Assembly: GCA_003184365.1 (NCBI GenBank)
Contig: NKYR01000068.1
Location: 124,001 to 188,000 of the forward strand
From: Evernia prunastri
Lineage: Eukaryota; Ascomycota; Lecanoromycetes; Lecanorales; Parmeliaceae
DNA length: 64,000 nt
Direction: 5' to 3'
The stretch's first letter is position 1. Every line of letters begins with the position of its first letter. Shown here piece after piece: positions 1-9,686 of this stretch. A program made the translations under genes and the position numbers. Under the pieces are notes generated by a model. The model made no database searches, was not told the origin of the DNA, and saw only the letters and a list, made by a program, of their open reading frames with translations.

Positions 1-325
1 CCGGCTTCTTCGGCCAGGAGACGATTGCTTGAACTTGCCGGATGCTGCATCTTATGTTCTCTCTCGTGCGACTGATGGCAACAATGTTGTCGGTGGAGTC
101 TACATGCGGCTATTCCCACCTGTAGAGACTGTGTCAAACGATAAGGTTGTTAGTGTCAATGGTGTCGGTGACACTTTTCTAGGTGTGCTCATGGCTGGTC
201 TTACAAAAAAGAAGCCTAGAAATATTATCGATTTAGTTGATATCGCGCAAAAAGGGAGTGTGATGACCTTGAAAAGCAAGGAAGCCGTCAGCCCGCAACT
301 CTCGAGCCTACAAAATCTTCTCTAG
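1..325 (+). CDS. PfkB-family sugar/pseudouridine kinase, C-terminal end (cut by left window edge)
   Basis: This is the final part of a coding region that enters from the left edge and stops with TAG at 323-325. The readable end contains VNGVGDTFLG, which is the PfkB signature 2 (G-x-G-D with the catalytic Asp), preceded by GGVYMRLFPP and followed by TLKSKEAVSP. In filamentous fungi this combination is typical of the kinase half of the bifunctional pseudouridine-metabolising protein (a pseudouridine-5'-phosphate glycosidase fused to a PfkB kinase). The glycosidase half would lie outside the window, so the bifunctional assignment is inference. The gene ends 57 bp before the convergent gene at 383-1704. 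The reading frame is open back to base 2, but an intron close to the left edge cannot be excluded. Confidence 0.7.
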   Translation, partial: RLLRPGDDCLNLPDAASYVLSRATDGNNVVGGVYMRLFPPVETVSNDKVVSVNGVGDTFLGVLMAGLTKKKPRNIIDLVDIAQKGSVMTLKSKEAVSPQLSSLQNLL

Positions 326-382
326 AGGTTGAGTACGACAACGATTTCGATGCAAACGTTGATGGCATCTTTGTTCAGATCA

Positions 383-1704
383 TTACCAGCTACTTATGAG
401 CTCATTACTTCTTATGCTGCTTTCATCAACAACCTTCCTAGCTCCAGCGCCATCGACTACAGGCAAGCGACCCTGTCCCTTTCCACCTAATGCCATCTTT
501 GGATCTAGTAGTCCAATCTGAACGAGCACACTTGCCTGATCCCAATATATGTGCTCATGAAACAACTTACCTCCTCGGATACACACGATTACCACGAGAG
601 CAACCTCGACGTGCTTGTCCGTGGGATCCACGTCTGGTAAAAGCCACTAGCACATTCCGGAATCAGCACCGCCAGCTGGAGAGAAGAATTCGATTGATAA
701 GGAGTTTTTGGGGGGGGTTAAAGAAGGTCTCGCGACTCGAGAAAGCAGTCTTGAACAGGAAGGATCCGGAAATGTGGCTTACTGGCATTACTAGGGTGTG
801 ATCGAAAGACATGTACATTTCGTCAACGACACGATCTGTGCCAACAGTTCGCGACAGGAGCTTCATCTTCAATGAAGGTGGATTTCCAGGGATGAAGTAA
901 TCGCGATAAAACCTATGGAGGTCGTCATACCCGATGCCGCCTGTCATTGTGGGGATGTGATTGACGTAAGGCTGAGCAACCATTGTCGACATTGTTGCAT
1001 CTGCAGATTTGGTGACAAATTCCACTACCACGAGATCACCAGTCAGCTGTTTTATAACAAAATTTCTCTAAATAAGAAGACTCACGTGCCAAATGGTTGT
1101 CCCAAATCTTCTCAAGATCAACTTCAATCTCAAATGCCTTTCTCAAGGTCGCTAACGATCTCGACCATGCTAGGCTCGCAGATACCTTGTCAAACTGATT
1201 AACATTCTCTTCTGCGAATCCTGCCTCCACACCTGAATATGAGTAGCAGTGACAATTCGGCATCTCGCTTGGTGAACCAGCGAAATGGATGGTAACGTTA
1301 AGACTCATAGGGAACCGAGCACCAGGTGTAGGGACCAGTCCAGGATAGTATGCTATCAAGGCGCACAATTTCGGCAGTGGCTTCACAATAACATCGAGGG
1401 CTACCGATGCCGCTTCTCCATAAGCTGCGGAGAAATGAGTCATTAGCTACTAGCTGCAATCGCTACTGAAACGCATAAGAGCAAGCAGACCTACTATCGC
1501 GAACTTCTCGCCAAGTTCAAGCGGATCAGCAAGATGCTGAATGGAACGGACATAGTCTGTTCGCGAACCAGTGAAGGGCAGATAGGAAACTTGAAAGCCT
1601 TCAGCTCTCCAGTTCTGGATGGTGACTTCGTCGAAGTTATCGCTTTCGGCGGTGATGACCACCTTGGATTGGGCTTCACTACTATCGCTCCACGAAAATC
1701 TCAT
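383..1704 (-). CDS. Dienelactone hydrolase-like protein with C-terminal SnoaL/NTF2-like domain
   Basis: Four exons join cleanly: 1491-1704, 1086-1424, 783-1024 and 383-646 (introns 1425-1490, 1025-1085 and 647-782), giving 352 aa. The splice junctions rebuild conserved blocks: FAIV+AYGEAA, DNHLAL+EFVTK and VMP+WLLPDVDPTDK. The N-terminal half resembles a degenerate alpha/beta-hydrolase of the dienelactone hydrolase (carboxymethylenebutenolidase) type. The second half carries YVNHIPTMTGGIGYDDLHRF and GGKLFHEHIYWDQASVLVQ, the recurrent SnoaL-like/NTF2-fold segment of this fungal family. The first intron uses a GTCTGC donor, which is weak but is the only choice that restores the family sequence. 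No catalytic nucleophile motif is evident in the short N-terminal half, so enzymatic activity is uncertain. It is annotated in many ascomycetes only by similarity; the substrate is unknown. Confidence 0.85.
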
Positions 1705-2226
1705 GATGCTTTTGCGGTTGGGTTGATGCTCGAGTCAAATGCAAATGCACGGCGGTTGTTTGGTGGGGTTGCGCGGGGAGAGGGCAATGGTCCAACGTCA
1801 TCGAGGCTCAAATGCTTGGACTCATAGTCTCAGTAATTCAGACTCTACCGGGGTGCCCATGCCTGCCCTACACTCGTGCCTCGCTTCGGGGGCCAATCAT
1901 ATCGTAAGCTCATTACGGCATGCCCCTTGCGGTGGGGCCAAGCTGAGACTATTAGACTCAATTTCTCACACCGACAATGAATCTATCTGCGCTGGATCAC
2001 AGGCTATCAGCTTACTATTATATTCAAACAGTTGCGATTGCAGAAGAAGGGATCAACGCGACATCCATTGCAGCTAGGACTTTCTTCGCACGATCAAGAA
2101 AATAACGGGCCGACTTCTCCCAGCTCCGAAGTACAAATATTTGCTTGCTGGCGATACCCCCTCTGCCATCCTTCCATAGCCAAGTAACGAATCATCAATT
2201 TGCTTTAACCATGCTAGTGTTCACCC
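1705..2226. other. Intergenic, 5' flank of the hydrolase-like gene
   Basis: About 520 bases between the start of the minus-strand hydrolase-like gene and the end of the next minus-strand gene. I see no supported coding region or RNA here. It must hold the promoter of the gene starting at 1704 and the 3' end of the one ending at 2227. Short open frames on the plus strand are antisense or chance. Confidence 0.5.
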
Positions 2227-2775
2227 TCAGACCCTTCGTCCATCTATCTTTCTTAGCAGGACTTTCATAAGGCCATCTGCATTGCCTTTCGCTTCGTCCT
2301 TGGGAAAATAATGCTTTGTGGTCCTGATGTGCTCTTGGAGCTCACGTGAATTAGAAAAGCAATCGACTTGAGTGCCGAGGCGTCGACTGTCGATGAGGTC
2401 AATGATACAGACGTTGACCTTTTTTAGTTCCTGGCCAAGTCGGTCAGCGTTCAAGAAACACGCCAGCCCGTCCGAGCATTCATGACATACCTTCTTGCAC
2501 TGTGTGACCGATGCTGGGGTAGGCGAAACGCTCAGATCCTGACACAGTCTTTGGAAGCTCGCCAGCTTTTCCCCCGTTCCACCCCGCTCAATGCTCCCAA
2601 TGTGAGTGTCTGCCAAAGCCTTCACATAGCGTGTCCTCTCTTCCTTGTAAGTCTCTCTCATGTCCTTCTTCTTCCAGCCCTGCGAAATGGCAAGCTGAAT
2701 GAACTCATCTCTCAGTTTGGCCTGCGGGTCGCGGAAGAAGTCCGGGAAGCGATTGAAATGGGCTTGCTCGGCCAT
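2227..2775 (-). CDS. Conserved fungal protein of unknown function with one in-frame intron
   Basis: Two exons, 2491-2775 and 2227-2430, give 162 aa. The intron 2431-2490 is exactly 60 nt, contains no stop in frame and is flanked by a GTATGT donor, a GCTGAC branch site and CCAG. Reading through it inserts 20 spurious residues between VTQCKK and ELKKVNVCIIDLIDSRR. I chose the start at 2775 (MAEQAHFNRF), because members of this widespread ascomycete family begin just before an F-x-R-F-P-x-F block; a longer frame runs upstream to 2913 but looks non-coding. Visible features are the FPDFFRDPQAKLRDEF block, a GWKKK segment and a C-terminal LIDSRR...FPKDEAK block. No catalytic motif or membrane segment is seen, and the function is unknown. 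Confidence 0.75.
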   Translation of the reverse strand: MAEQAHFNRFPDFFRDPQAKLRDEFIQLAISQGWKKKDMRETYKEERTRYVKALADTHIGSIERGGTGEKLASFQRLCQDLSVSPTPASVTQCKKVCHECSDGLACFLNADRLGQELKKVNVCIIDLIDSRRLGTQVDCFSNSRELQEHIRTTKHYFPKDEAKGNADGLMKVLLRKIDGRRV

Positions 2776-4238
2776 GTTGCTCACTGGTAAGGGGAGGGTA
2801 TGACCTGGGCAGCGATAGATTTGGTAGGCTGGATTTTTCGTATGGAGACATGAAATTTTGGAAGCAGTGTTCAGAGGGAGGCAGCTATTTATCTGTCCTT
2901 GTCCAAAAGACATGTCTCATTTTACTTCCCCTTGACCTTACGGAACCCTGCATGGTGCATAATGAAAGAGGAAAGGGTCTTAAACATCGTAGATCAGAGC
3001 AAACACATGAAATACTGTGATTGCTAAGCGTTGCCCTTAAGGATAATGAAAGGTGACTTGTTTCGTTTTGCTATGCTACCTATGAGAAGAACTGTAGCCC
3101 ACGAGAGTAAGCAGCACCGAATTCCGTATCCTACTTTTGTCTAAAATCAATCTCTGGCTATGGGCAGGGTTCGTGTCTTGACATGGCCTGAATTGAGCCA
3201 TTCGTGTTCCTCATATAGCGGGATTGCCCAAAGTCTGACTCGAACTCCTCCACAGGTATGTTCGGCATGGCACACCCCGTGCAAGGACACGCACCGCATC
3301 CGCATCTCCGGATAATCGTAGGAAGTTTGCAAGAATGAAACCACAAGCACGCATTCTCCTCGTGGTCTGTCTGAATCTCAAGTTCCGTGCGATGGTTGAT
3401 ACTCGTACCGCCGAGCTTTCTCGCCACGGACGTTTAAAGCCTGGGAAGGGATTTTCCCAAAAGCTTCGGGAGAACTCCACTACTTTTCGACCTTGCCCTC
3501 CAAGGTTTCTTCCGCCGGAGGAGATAGTGTCCGGAGCACGAATTGTTTCGATCACGACATCCAGAATCCTGTCTTGATGCTTGAAAACGTTACGAAGTCG
3601 TCTGGTGGCCCGCGTCTCCGCAGAAAGCAGCTTTCGACCTTGATATGACTGTGAATATTTGCTGCTCTCGTAGCTTGAGAATGGCTCGCGAATGAATCAA
3701 GACCGGGGCAAAGGGATGTGAAGTGCAACTAGTACCTCAGTGTCAATGCTGTACGGCGGCCCTTGGCTGGCATGTGCTCATCTCTTATTTCTGTGATATT
3801 GTACGGGAACCGCGATGTGTTATTGGATTAACAACATTGACAATGCAGACTTCTGCGACTGTGGTTTCACAAACTTTCCCATGCGGGGAGCAAGGATCTT
3901 CCCAGGCTGGTGTACATATGGCAGTGATGCGGAAATACACCTGTGCATGGCTACAGGGAACAAAAGTAGGTAGGAATAGGATAGTTGTATGGGAGTAGCT
4001 GGCAAGCATCTATGGACACTCCAAACAGCGAAGCACAACATCAAACGAATGTTCCCCAGGTATGCCGTTCCATTGTATGTATAATAGCATCAGCTACGAG
4101 CCCGAAGTGTACACGCCCTGCTCTCAACCCGACCAAGTCCCATCCGACATCTCCCCGGATGCCAGAACCATACGCGAGCCCTCACGCATTGTTGATAGCC
4201 CCCTGGATGGCGTCCGACCCTATCAACTCGATGAACAC
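2776..4238. other. Intergenic stretch with a possible gene remnant
   Basis: About 1.46 kb with no confidently supported gene. A possible minus-strand coding remnant at 3158-3690 is listed separately. The rest, including 3700-4238, contains only short overlapping open frames on both strands and no recognisable RNA gene. Confidence 0.4.
3158..3690 (-). other. Possible unrecognised or decayed gene (Cys-rich segment)
   Basis: On the minus strand one frame is open from about 3687 to 3425 and reads plausibly like protein (for example LRNVFKHQDRILDVVIETI). A second, shifted frame from 3427 to 3158 contains a tight cysteine cluster, RCGCGACPCTGCAMPN. Neither has a convincing ATG start, and I could not find a splice pair that clearly joins them. 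It may be a lineage-specific gene with introns I cannot resolve, a decayed gene, or chance. I do not recognise the family. Confidence 0.2.
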
Positions 4239-4556
4239 CTATGCTTGGTTTATAGCCCCCTGAATAGCATCCCTACCGGCCGTGGCTCCAGCCCCGAAGA
4301 TGGCAGCGTTGCCGAATTTCTTGCCGGCGTTCTTGAGCCATTCACCGTGCTGGGCATGAGTCAGCGCATTGTTGATGGGGGATGCACGTCGGGAGGGGCA
4401 GTGGCTACCTTTGGGTGCTCGGGATGGGCGGGGTGGTTGGGGTCTGGGGGGGTCTGTTAGTGAGCTGTATCGCGGGGGGAGTGGGGTAAAGAAGGTACCT
4501 TTGGCGTTCTGAGCCTCCTGCTCAGCCGCTTGAGCTTGTTCTTTGGAGTCAGGCAT
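4239..4556 (-). CDS. Small conserved fungal protein (INNALTHAQHGEW family), unknown function
   Basis: The C-terminal block INNALTHAQHGEW...KKFGNAAIFGAGATAG is a pattern I associate with a short conserved ascomycete protein of unknown role; the N-terminus is Gln/Glu/Ala-rich. The frame is open from 4556 to 4239 (105 codons), but a 45-nt stretch at 4454-4498 has GT...AG ends and no stop. Splicing it keeps the frame, removes an unlikely FFTPLPPRYSS segment and gives 90 aa. I favour the spliced form (exons 4499-4556 and 4239-4453). The C-terminal glycine/alanine stretch could be weakly membrane-associated but is not a clear helix. The gene is divergent from RMT2, sharing a promoter of about 260 bp. 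Confidence 0.65.
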   Translation of the reverse strand: MPDSKEQAQAAEQEAQNAKGTFFTPLPPRYSSLTDPPRPQPPRPSRAPKGSHCPSRRASPINNALTHAQHGEWLKNAGKKFGNAAIFGAGATAGRDAIQGAINQA

Positions 4557-4815
4557 TTTGATGGATTTTCTGGCGACTTTTCTTGTCTACTAGTTTATAG
4601 AGATATTCTTGAGTTCGAGGATTTTGTGTAGGTAGGAAGAAGCGTGGGATTATTCGTGGATCGTGAAGTCGAGGTGGGGTCTGTTTGATGTCATAGATAA
4701 ACACACGTTCAATCCGAAAGTCGTCTTAAGTCCGTCTTGGCGCGTTGAGAACATAAGTATCAACTACCTTATTGAGCCCTTCCGCGTCCCCCAGTTGTCA
4801 TCAAAGAAAATACTC
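4557..4815. promoter_or_regulatory. Bidirectional promoter between the small conserved gene and RMT2
   Basis: 259 bp separate the two divergent start codons, so both promoters must lie here or overlap. I see no distinctive motif beyond moderate AT enrichment. This is inferred from layout only. Confidence 0.4.
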
Positions 4816-6170
4816 ATGGAGCCTGAGAATTTGCAGGAAGCAGATCCGGACATACAAGTCCAACTAATCCTGCTGGCGGCGTCTAATCACAATATCGAGT
4901 CCCTGCGAACTCTACTTCGCAGTGCATCTGCAAGTGTACAAGATCCAGAGACAGGCTTCACGCCCCTCCATGCTGCCATTGCAGCTTGCGAACCGTCGCA
5001 GAACCACACAGTCAACGGGGAAGGCCACAATGGAGACTTCAACGGCGTTGCAGACAGGGACGAAGGGAGCACTGCAGGGTCAGACGTGGAATCTGCAGCA
5101 AAGACGATGAGGCTCTTGCTTCAAAACGGCGCCATATGGAATGACGTTGACAGTAACAACGAGACGCCTGGATGCTTAGCCTCCAGACTCGGCTTGAAGG
5201 AGCTTTACGAAATAATGGTTGATGCCGGAGTAAGGGCAGAAATGTTACTCAACCGACTGGACGAGTATGAACAATTAGCGGGAGATGACGACGAGCAAGA
5301 TGAAGCGCAGATCTCTGGTGAAGAGACGAAGGAGAATGGCCAAGCCGAAACTCCGAACGATGGTCAGCAACAAGATCTCGACGGCGACGAAGACGACCCT
5401 CCGGAGATCAACAACGAAGACTACCTACAGTCCTCCCTACGCTTCCAGGACGGACGTATCCTTGATAGCGCTGGAAACGGCGTAATGATGGCTTGGGAAA
5501 CAGACTTAATGACACGGAGCGCAGACCACCTCGTACCCAGAACGGGCTTGCGCGTACTCAACATCGGTCACGGTATGGGTATCATCGACACTTTCTTTCA
5601 AGCGAAGGATCCAAGCGCACACCACATCATCGAGGCCCACACTGGAGTCCTAGAACGGATGCGAAAAGACGGCTGGAACGACAAGCAAAACGTCACGGTT
5701 CATGAAGGCAGATGGCAGGACGTCGTCCCAAAGATCATCGAGCAAGGCATCCTCTTCGATGCCATTTATTTCGATACGTTCGCCGAAGATTACATGGCTT
5801 TACGTGACTTTTTCAGTGATTGTATCATCGGTCTGCTGGATGATGGGGGGAAATTTGGCTTCTTTAATGGACTTGGAGCCGGTGAGCACGCTTTCGGAGC
5901 GATTTTTTCCCCTTATAATTCCTTGATCTTGGTCTCAACCTGTACCTTCAAGCCCCCTCCACGGACTGACTTGAAAATGGTGTAGATCGACAGATCTGTT
6001 ATGATGTGTACGGGAAAGTCTTGGAGATGGATTTGTTCGAGGCAGGATTTGATACGGAGTGGGATACGGTCAAGGTGCCCGAAATGGACAAGGAAGAGTG
6101 GGAAGGGGTAAAGAGACGGTACTGGTCGCTGAGGGAATACAAGCTGCCAACATGTGAATTCATCGGGTAA
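4816..6170 (+). CDS. RMT2: Protein arginine N-methyltransferase 2 (delta-N methylation of Rpl12)
   Basis: Exons 4816-5881 and 5986-6170 (intron 5882-5985) encode 416 aa, close to the usual length of about 410. The N-terminal third carries ankyrin-like repeats (GFTPLHAAIAACEP, ETPGCLASRLGLKELYE). It is followed by an acidic linker and the methyltransferase domain: LRFQDGRILDSAGNGVMMAWE, the SAM-binding RVLNIGHGMGIIDT, IYFDTFAEDY, FFNGLGAD and RQICYDVY. The FFNGLGA+D junction is rebuilt exactly by splicing. In yeast this enzyme methylates the delta nitrogen of an arginine in ribosomal protein L12. I chose the ATG at 4816; the frame is open upstream but has no ATG there. It ends convergent to the ferritin-like gene. 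Confidence 0.95.
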
Positions 6171-6941
6171 AAAGCCCCTGGCCACTTCGCCACTGGGTTA
6201 GTCAAATCAGTCTTCCAAAAACTACCTTTGGGAAAAGGCTAGTCCTTTCCATTGCAGATGAGAACCCGAATGCGTGGGAACCCAAGGCATTCCAACAGTC
6301 CGGTCAGCAACCGCCTCAACCTCTACGTCGCCCTTCAACCAGCCGCTGGGTTAGCACCCGAACGAGTGGTCTGAGAAGGCCCGCTCCCGAGTTCCATGGA
6401 TACGGAGGCCGGGCAAGACGCATCATCATCATCATCATCATCACGATGACGTCCTCGTGCTGAACCGAGTCGTCTGAGGTTCGTGTCCGTGGCGCCGCTC
6501 CCTTATGATGAGCTATGACTGCGCGGAGCACTCGTGGCTATCCATTCGGGATCAGGAGAGGGTTTGGTCAGTGGCGATGATTCAGTGGCTTTAGAGGGTC
6601 ATGAATACGGCTTCAGGGTCGGAAGATGAGAAGTTAGCCAGGGGGTTGGGTTACCGCCTTGTTGACGCACCAAAACCACGTAGTATCAATGTCACGTAAA
6701 CTCTTGTGCCTTCAACTGAGTCACTGGAGTCAAGCGATTTGGTTGCAAAAGAGCTTGCGCTATTATTGATTATTTAATCACAGTACTCCGTCCAGAGGTA
6801 TCATGCTATTTGTCTCGTAAGGGCATACATCATTTTTTTGAAAACTCCCCGCTTTTCACATCCAATGACGACCACGCACAATTCATCCAAGGTCAAGGTA
6901 CCTCTTTGGTCGTCCCCCCAACCGGCGGACCCTCTCTCAAA
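6171..6941. other. Convergent intergenic region
   Basis: About 770 bases between the 3' ends of RMT2 and the ferritin-like gene. It contains an (ATC)n microsatellite (separate entry) and one near-copy of the motif TACTCCGT at 6784. No coding region or RNA is supported. Confidence 0.5.
6421..6443. repeat. (CAT)n microsatellite
   Basis: Seven to eight uninterrupted CAT units in intergenic DNA. The minus-strand frame through it would encode a run of Met, which is clearly not a real protein. Confidence 0.9.
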
Positions 6942-7874
6942 TCACTGCTCGGACAGATCGAACGTGGGAGCGGGCGGCGTGACCTCGACGATGGCGGGCC
7001 CGTACAGGATCATGGAGTCGGTGATGGAACCGTTGGTCGCGGATTTGGAGAGGAAGACGTACGTCTGGCCCATGGCGGTGGCCGGGATGACGGCGGAGAT
7101 CATGCCGCCGGCGACGGTGGGGGTGACGGAGGTGGTGCTGAGGCCGCTGACGAAGACGACGAAGAAGGTCGGGGGCAGGGCGCCCTTGACGCTGAAGGTG
7201 AAGGGGATGCCCTCGGCGGCGGGGATGCCCTGGGTGGCGGTCAGGGTGGGGAAGGCCATGACGGGGAGCGGGGCGTTGGTGCTCGGGCAGCCCGTGATGA
7301 AGGCGGCCGCGAGGGTGTAGACGGGGTTCAGGCCGAGCGGGGTGCCGTAGGGGTTCGCGGGGGCGACCTCGCCGAGGTTGAAGCGCTGGACCGAGGTGTG
7401 GAGGGACTCGGTCACGAGGATGGAGCCCGCGACGCCGAGGTAGGCCTTGCTGGCGATGAGGCCGGCCCCGCCGAGGTAGGCGGACGTCCCCACCCCTTCG
7501 AGCACCGAGGCGAGCGTGACGAAGGATTTCGGGTCCGTGTAGGGGAAGGAGTAGGTGCAGGCGGCGACGGGCGGGTAGCCGGCGGCGGTGAGGGCGGAGG
7601 AGAGGAGCTCGACGTGCTGCTCCTCGTCGTGGGCGATGTACTTGAGGTTGTCGTAGTAGGCGGCGCTGAAGCCGGCTTTGGCGAAGTCGGCGGCCGACAT
7701 CTTGGAGATGGCGCCCTTGTAGAAGACGTTCTCGAGGTGCTCGAGGGTCAGGGCGTACTGGAGGATGTCGGCGTCCGTGACGGCGGCTTGACGTTTGAGG
7801 GGGTGGGCCGTGGCTGTGGTCGCGAGGAGCAGCAGCAGCGTTGTTGTCGCCGTGGAGGTGGTGAAGAGCTTCAT
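6942..7874 (-). CDS. Secreted ferritin-like domain protein (Rds1/desiccation-related type)
   Basis: A single-exon gene of 310 aa starting at 7874 (MKLFTTSTATTTLLLLL), where a typical signal peptide is followed by HPLKRQ, a likely KR (Kex2-type) processing site. A longer frame to 7961 exists, but its extra N-terminus would bury the signal peptide. The body is a four-helix ferritin-like domain: EHLENVFYKGA at about residue 50 and the DEEQHVELL carboxylate-His motif at about residue 90, as expected for a diiron-type fold. The C-terminal third is Thr/Pro/Ala-rich. Family members are annotated as stress-response protein Rds1 or desiccation-related protein; metal binding is inferred from the E...DExxH pattern. 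The coding strand is GC-rich, which leaves a long antisense open frame (6810-7970) that is not a gene. Confidence 0.88.
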   Translation of the reverse strand: MKLFTTSTATTTLLLLLATTATAHPLKRQAAVTDADILQYALTLEHLENVFYKGAISKMSAADFAKAGFSAAYYDNLKYIAHDEEQHVELLSSALTAAGYPPVAACTYSFPYTDPKSFVTLASVLEGVGTSAYLGGAGLIASKAYLGVAGSILVTESLHTSVQRFNLGEVAPANPYGTPLGLNPVYTLAAAFITGCPSTNAPLPVMAFPTLTATQGIPAAEGIPFTFSVKGALPPTFFVVFVSGLSTTSVTPTVAGGMISAVIPATAMGQTYVFLSKSATNGSITDSMILYGPAIVEVTPPAPTFDLSEQ

Positions 7875-8475
7875 TGCGTTGAAATTGGGCAGTTGCCTAT
7901 GTCTATATTCCAAAAGTCTTTTGCTTATGTTCGATTTGAGAAAAGGGAAAGAAAAAAACAATATATATGAATTTAACCCGCTTCATAATGGGAAGGGGGA
8001 TGCTCTGGATATTTAAATAGTTTTTCTCGCTCCATTATTCTTCTAAACCGTACTGCCCCATAGAGTAGGTAAAGTAGCTCTGACCTCCACTCCTTGGTCC
8101 GCCTCGCTCAACTCTTTTTTTTTTAACCCTGAAGCCGTGCGCCGAGGAGGAACCCTAGTGGCGTGAAAATGAATGGACCCCTGGGGCAGCCCTTTGGATA
8201 AGGGTAGGGATATTGGGGATAGTGAGGGATAAGGTGCATAGGGCGAAGGGGGCAGACGTGGTGGAAGAAAAGATGGATGAAGATGGGTCCAATGATGTGA
8301 AGGATGCCATTTTTTTTTGGAGCTTGTTGAAGAGCTATGTAAGAAGCTATCTATGGAAGAGCTAGGTAGGTATGGAGAAGGCAAGCCGAGAAGATGGGAA
8401 GGGAAAGAAACACCAGAAATAAGAAGAAATGACGAGTTTGGTGCGGAAGAAGCCCTGCACCTTTTTCATGCATGA

Positions 8476-8495
8476 CCTACCTTACCTTACCTTAC
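8476..8495. repeat. CTTAC short tandem repeat
   Basis: Three and a half CTTAC units (ACCTTACCTTACCTTACT-type). A second similar cluster is at 8922-8941. Such CTTAC/CCTAAGG-rich patches recur in the intergenic DNA here and again near 47.2 kb. Confidence 0.6.
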
Positions 8496-8921
8496 TCCAC
8501 TGGTGCCAACTACTCACACTAGTGTTTACCCCTAAACCCCCCGTAGCTAGCTTGAGATCTGACTGTCGGCATGTCGGAGCTTGTTCAACTTCCCCCATAA
8601 CGCTATACCCTTTACACTCATTCAAGGATGGAAAGGGTAAAAGATCTACCCCTCGCTTGGGTCGATATTTGGGTTTCGGAGCGGGGTCGGTTCAAGGCTA
8701 GAACGGATTGGAGCACTTGCATCCAGGACTCCAGGGTAGTTATCGCAGAAAGGAAAGGTGGCGGCCAAGGGATATATTAGAGTTATGGTTAGCGCTGATG
8801 GATGCTGCTGGTGTGGGTCACGCAGGCGGCAGACTTCTTACTTTACTTCTCGACAGACTTTCATAGACTTTCAGAGACTTAGGTTCTTTCACGGTGGGTG
8901 GTATGAAGTATCACCACTTCA

Positions 8922-8941
8922 CTACCTACCTTACCTTACCT
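8922..8941. repeat. CTTAC/CTAC short repeat cluster
   Basis: Tandem CTACCTACCTTACCTTACC-like tract, followed directly by CTCAGGTACCTAAG. Same repeat type as at 8476. Confidence 0.5.
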
Positions 8942-9013
8942 CAGGTACCTAAGCCACTAAGGTAGCCATCAATTTTATTACTAATAATCGCTGAATGTTA
9001 CTCTAAACAATAA

Positions 9014-9040
9014 TGCTGAATGCTGAATGCTGAATGCTAA
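9014..9040. repeat. Heptamer tandem repeat (TGCTGAA x ~4)
   Basis: Three perfect TGCTGAA units and a fourth shortened one, in intergenic DNA. No function visible. Confidence 0.85.
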
Positions 9041-9649
9041 GGGATAGCTTGGATGGAATGATAATAATATAAGGTAGATTACTCCGTAGGTACTTTGTCG
9101 ATCAAATGTCGGGGTAAGGAAAGAGCAACCTCCGGGCAAGCTTGTTGTCTTTTCATCGTCATAACCTAGGTGTCTCTCTCCAAGCGCAGCTATCAGCTCC
9201 GTCCCATTTGTAGCACGCACAGTACACGTAGCAAGGTGCACACTCACATCATTAATAGGTATACTTATCTACCTCAGCTCAGATCTGGCATAAGTCAGTA
9301 GAGTACTTAGACTTATGTAGAAGCAATGGTCAAAGGATCATGTCGCTTCTGAACTCTATTTTCCCCATATTTAATAATCGCAATCGCTGAGGTGTTATGA
9401 CTAGTGTGATATATAGTATCAAGACACGTGCTGTGTACAAGACTTCCCGCCCCATCATAAGTATATTCACATCATCACGTCACTATTATTAATGTTACCT
9501 TACTTCTTAAACCCATTAGCATTGACATTTCAGAAGTATCATTGTATGTACTCTGGAGAACCTGAAAGACTTTAATGACGCCTCCGGCAAAAATCCCCGA
9601 GGACCCATTTTATGCTGGGGCTGCTGGCCACTGGGTTGCGGTTACTAGA

Positions 9650-9686
9650 TAGGCTCATAAGCTAGGCTCATAAGCTAGGCTCATAG
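9650..9686. repeat. 13-bp tandem repeat (TAGGCTCATAAGC x ~3)
   Basis: Two perfect 13-nt units and a third that diverges after TAGGCTCATA. It lies in the gene-poor region. Confidence 0.85.

Noticed and set aside
6810..7970. 386-codon plus-strand open frame opposite the ferritin-like gene
   Set aside because: It is almost entirely Gly/Asp/Glu/Val repeats caused by the GC-rich codon use of the real gene on the minus strand, with no domain and no promoter.
8043..8384. 113-codon Ser/Pro-rich minus-strand frame
   Set aside because: Low complexity from poly-T and purine tracts with no domain; nothing supports translation.
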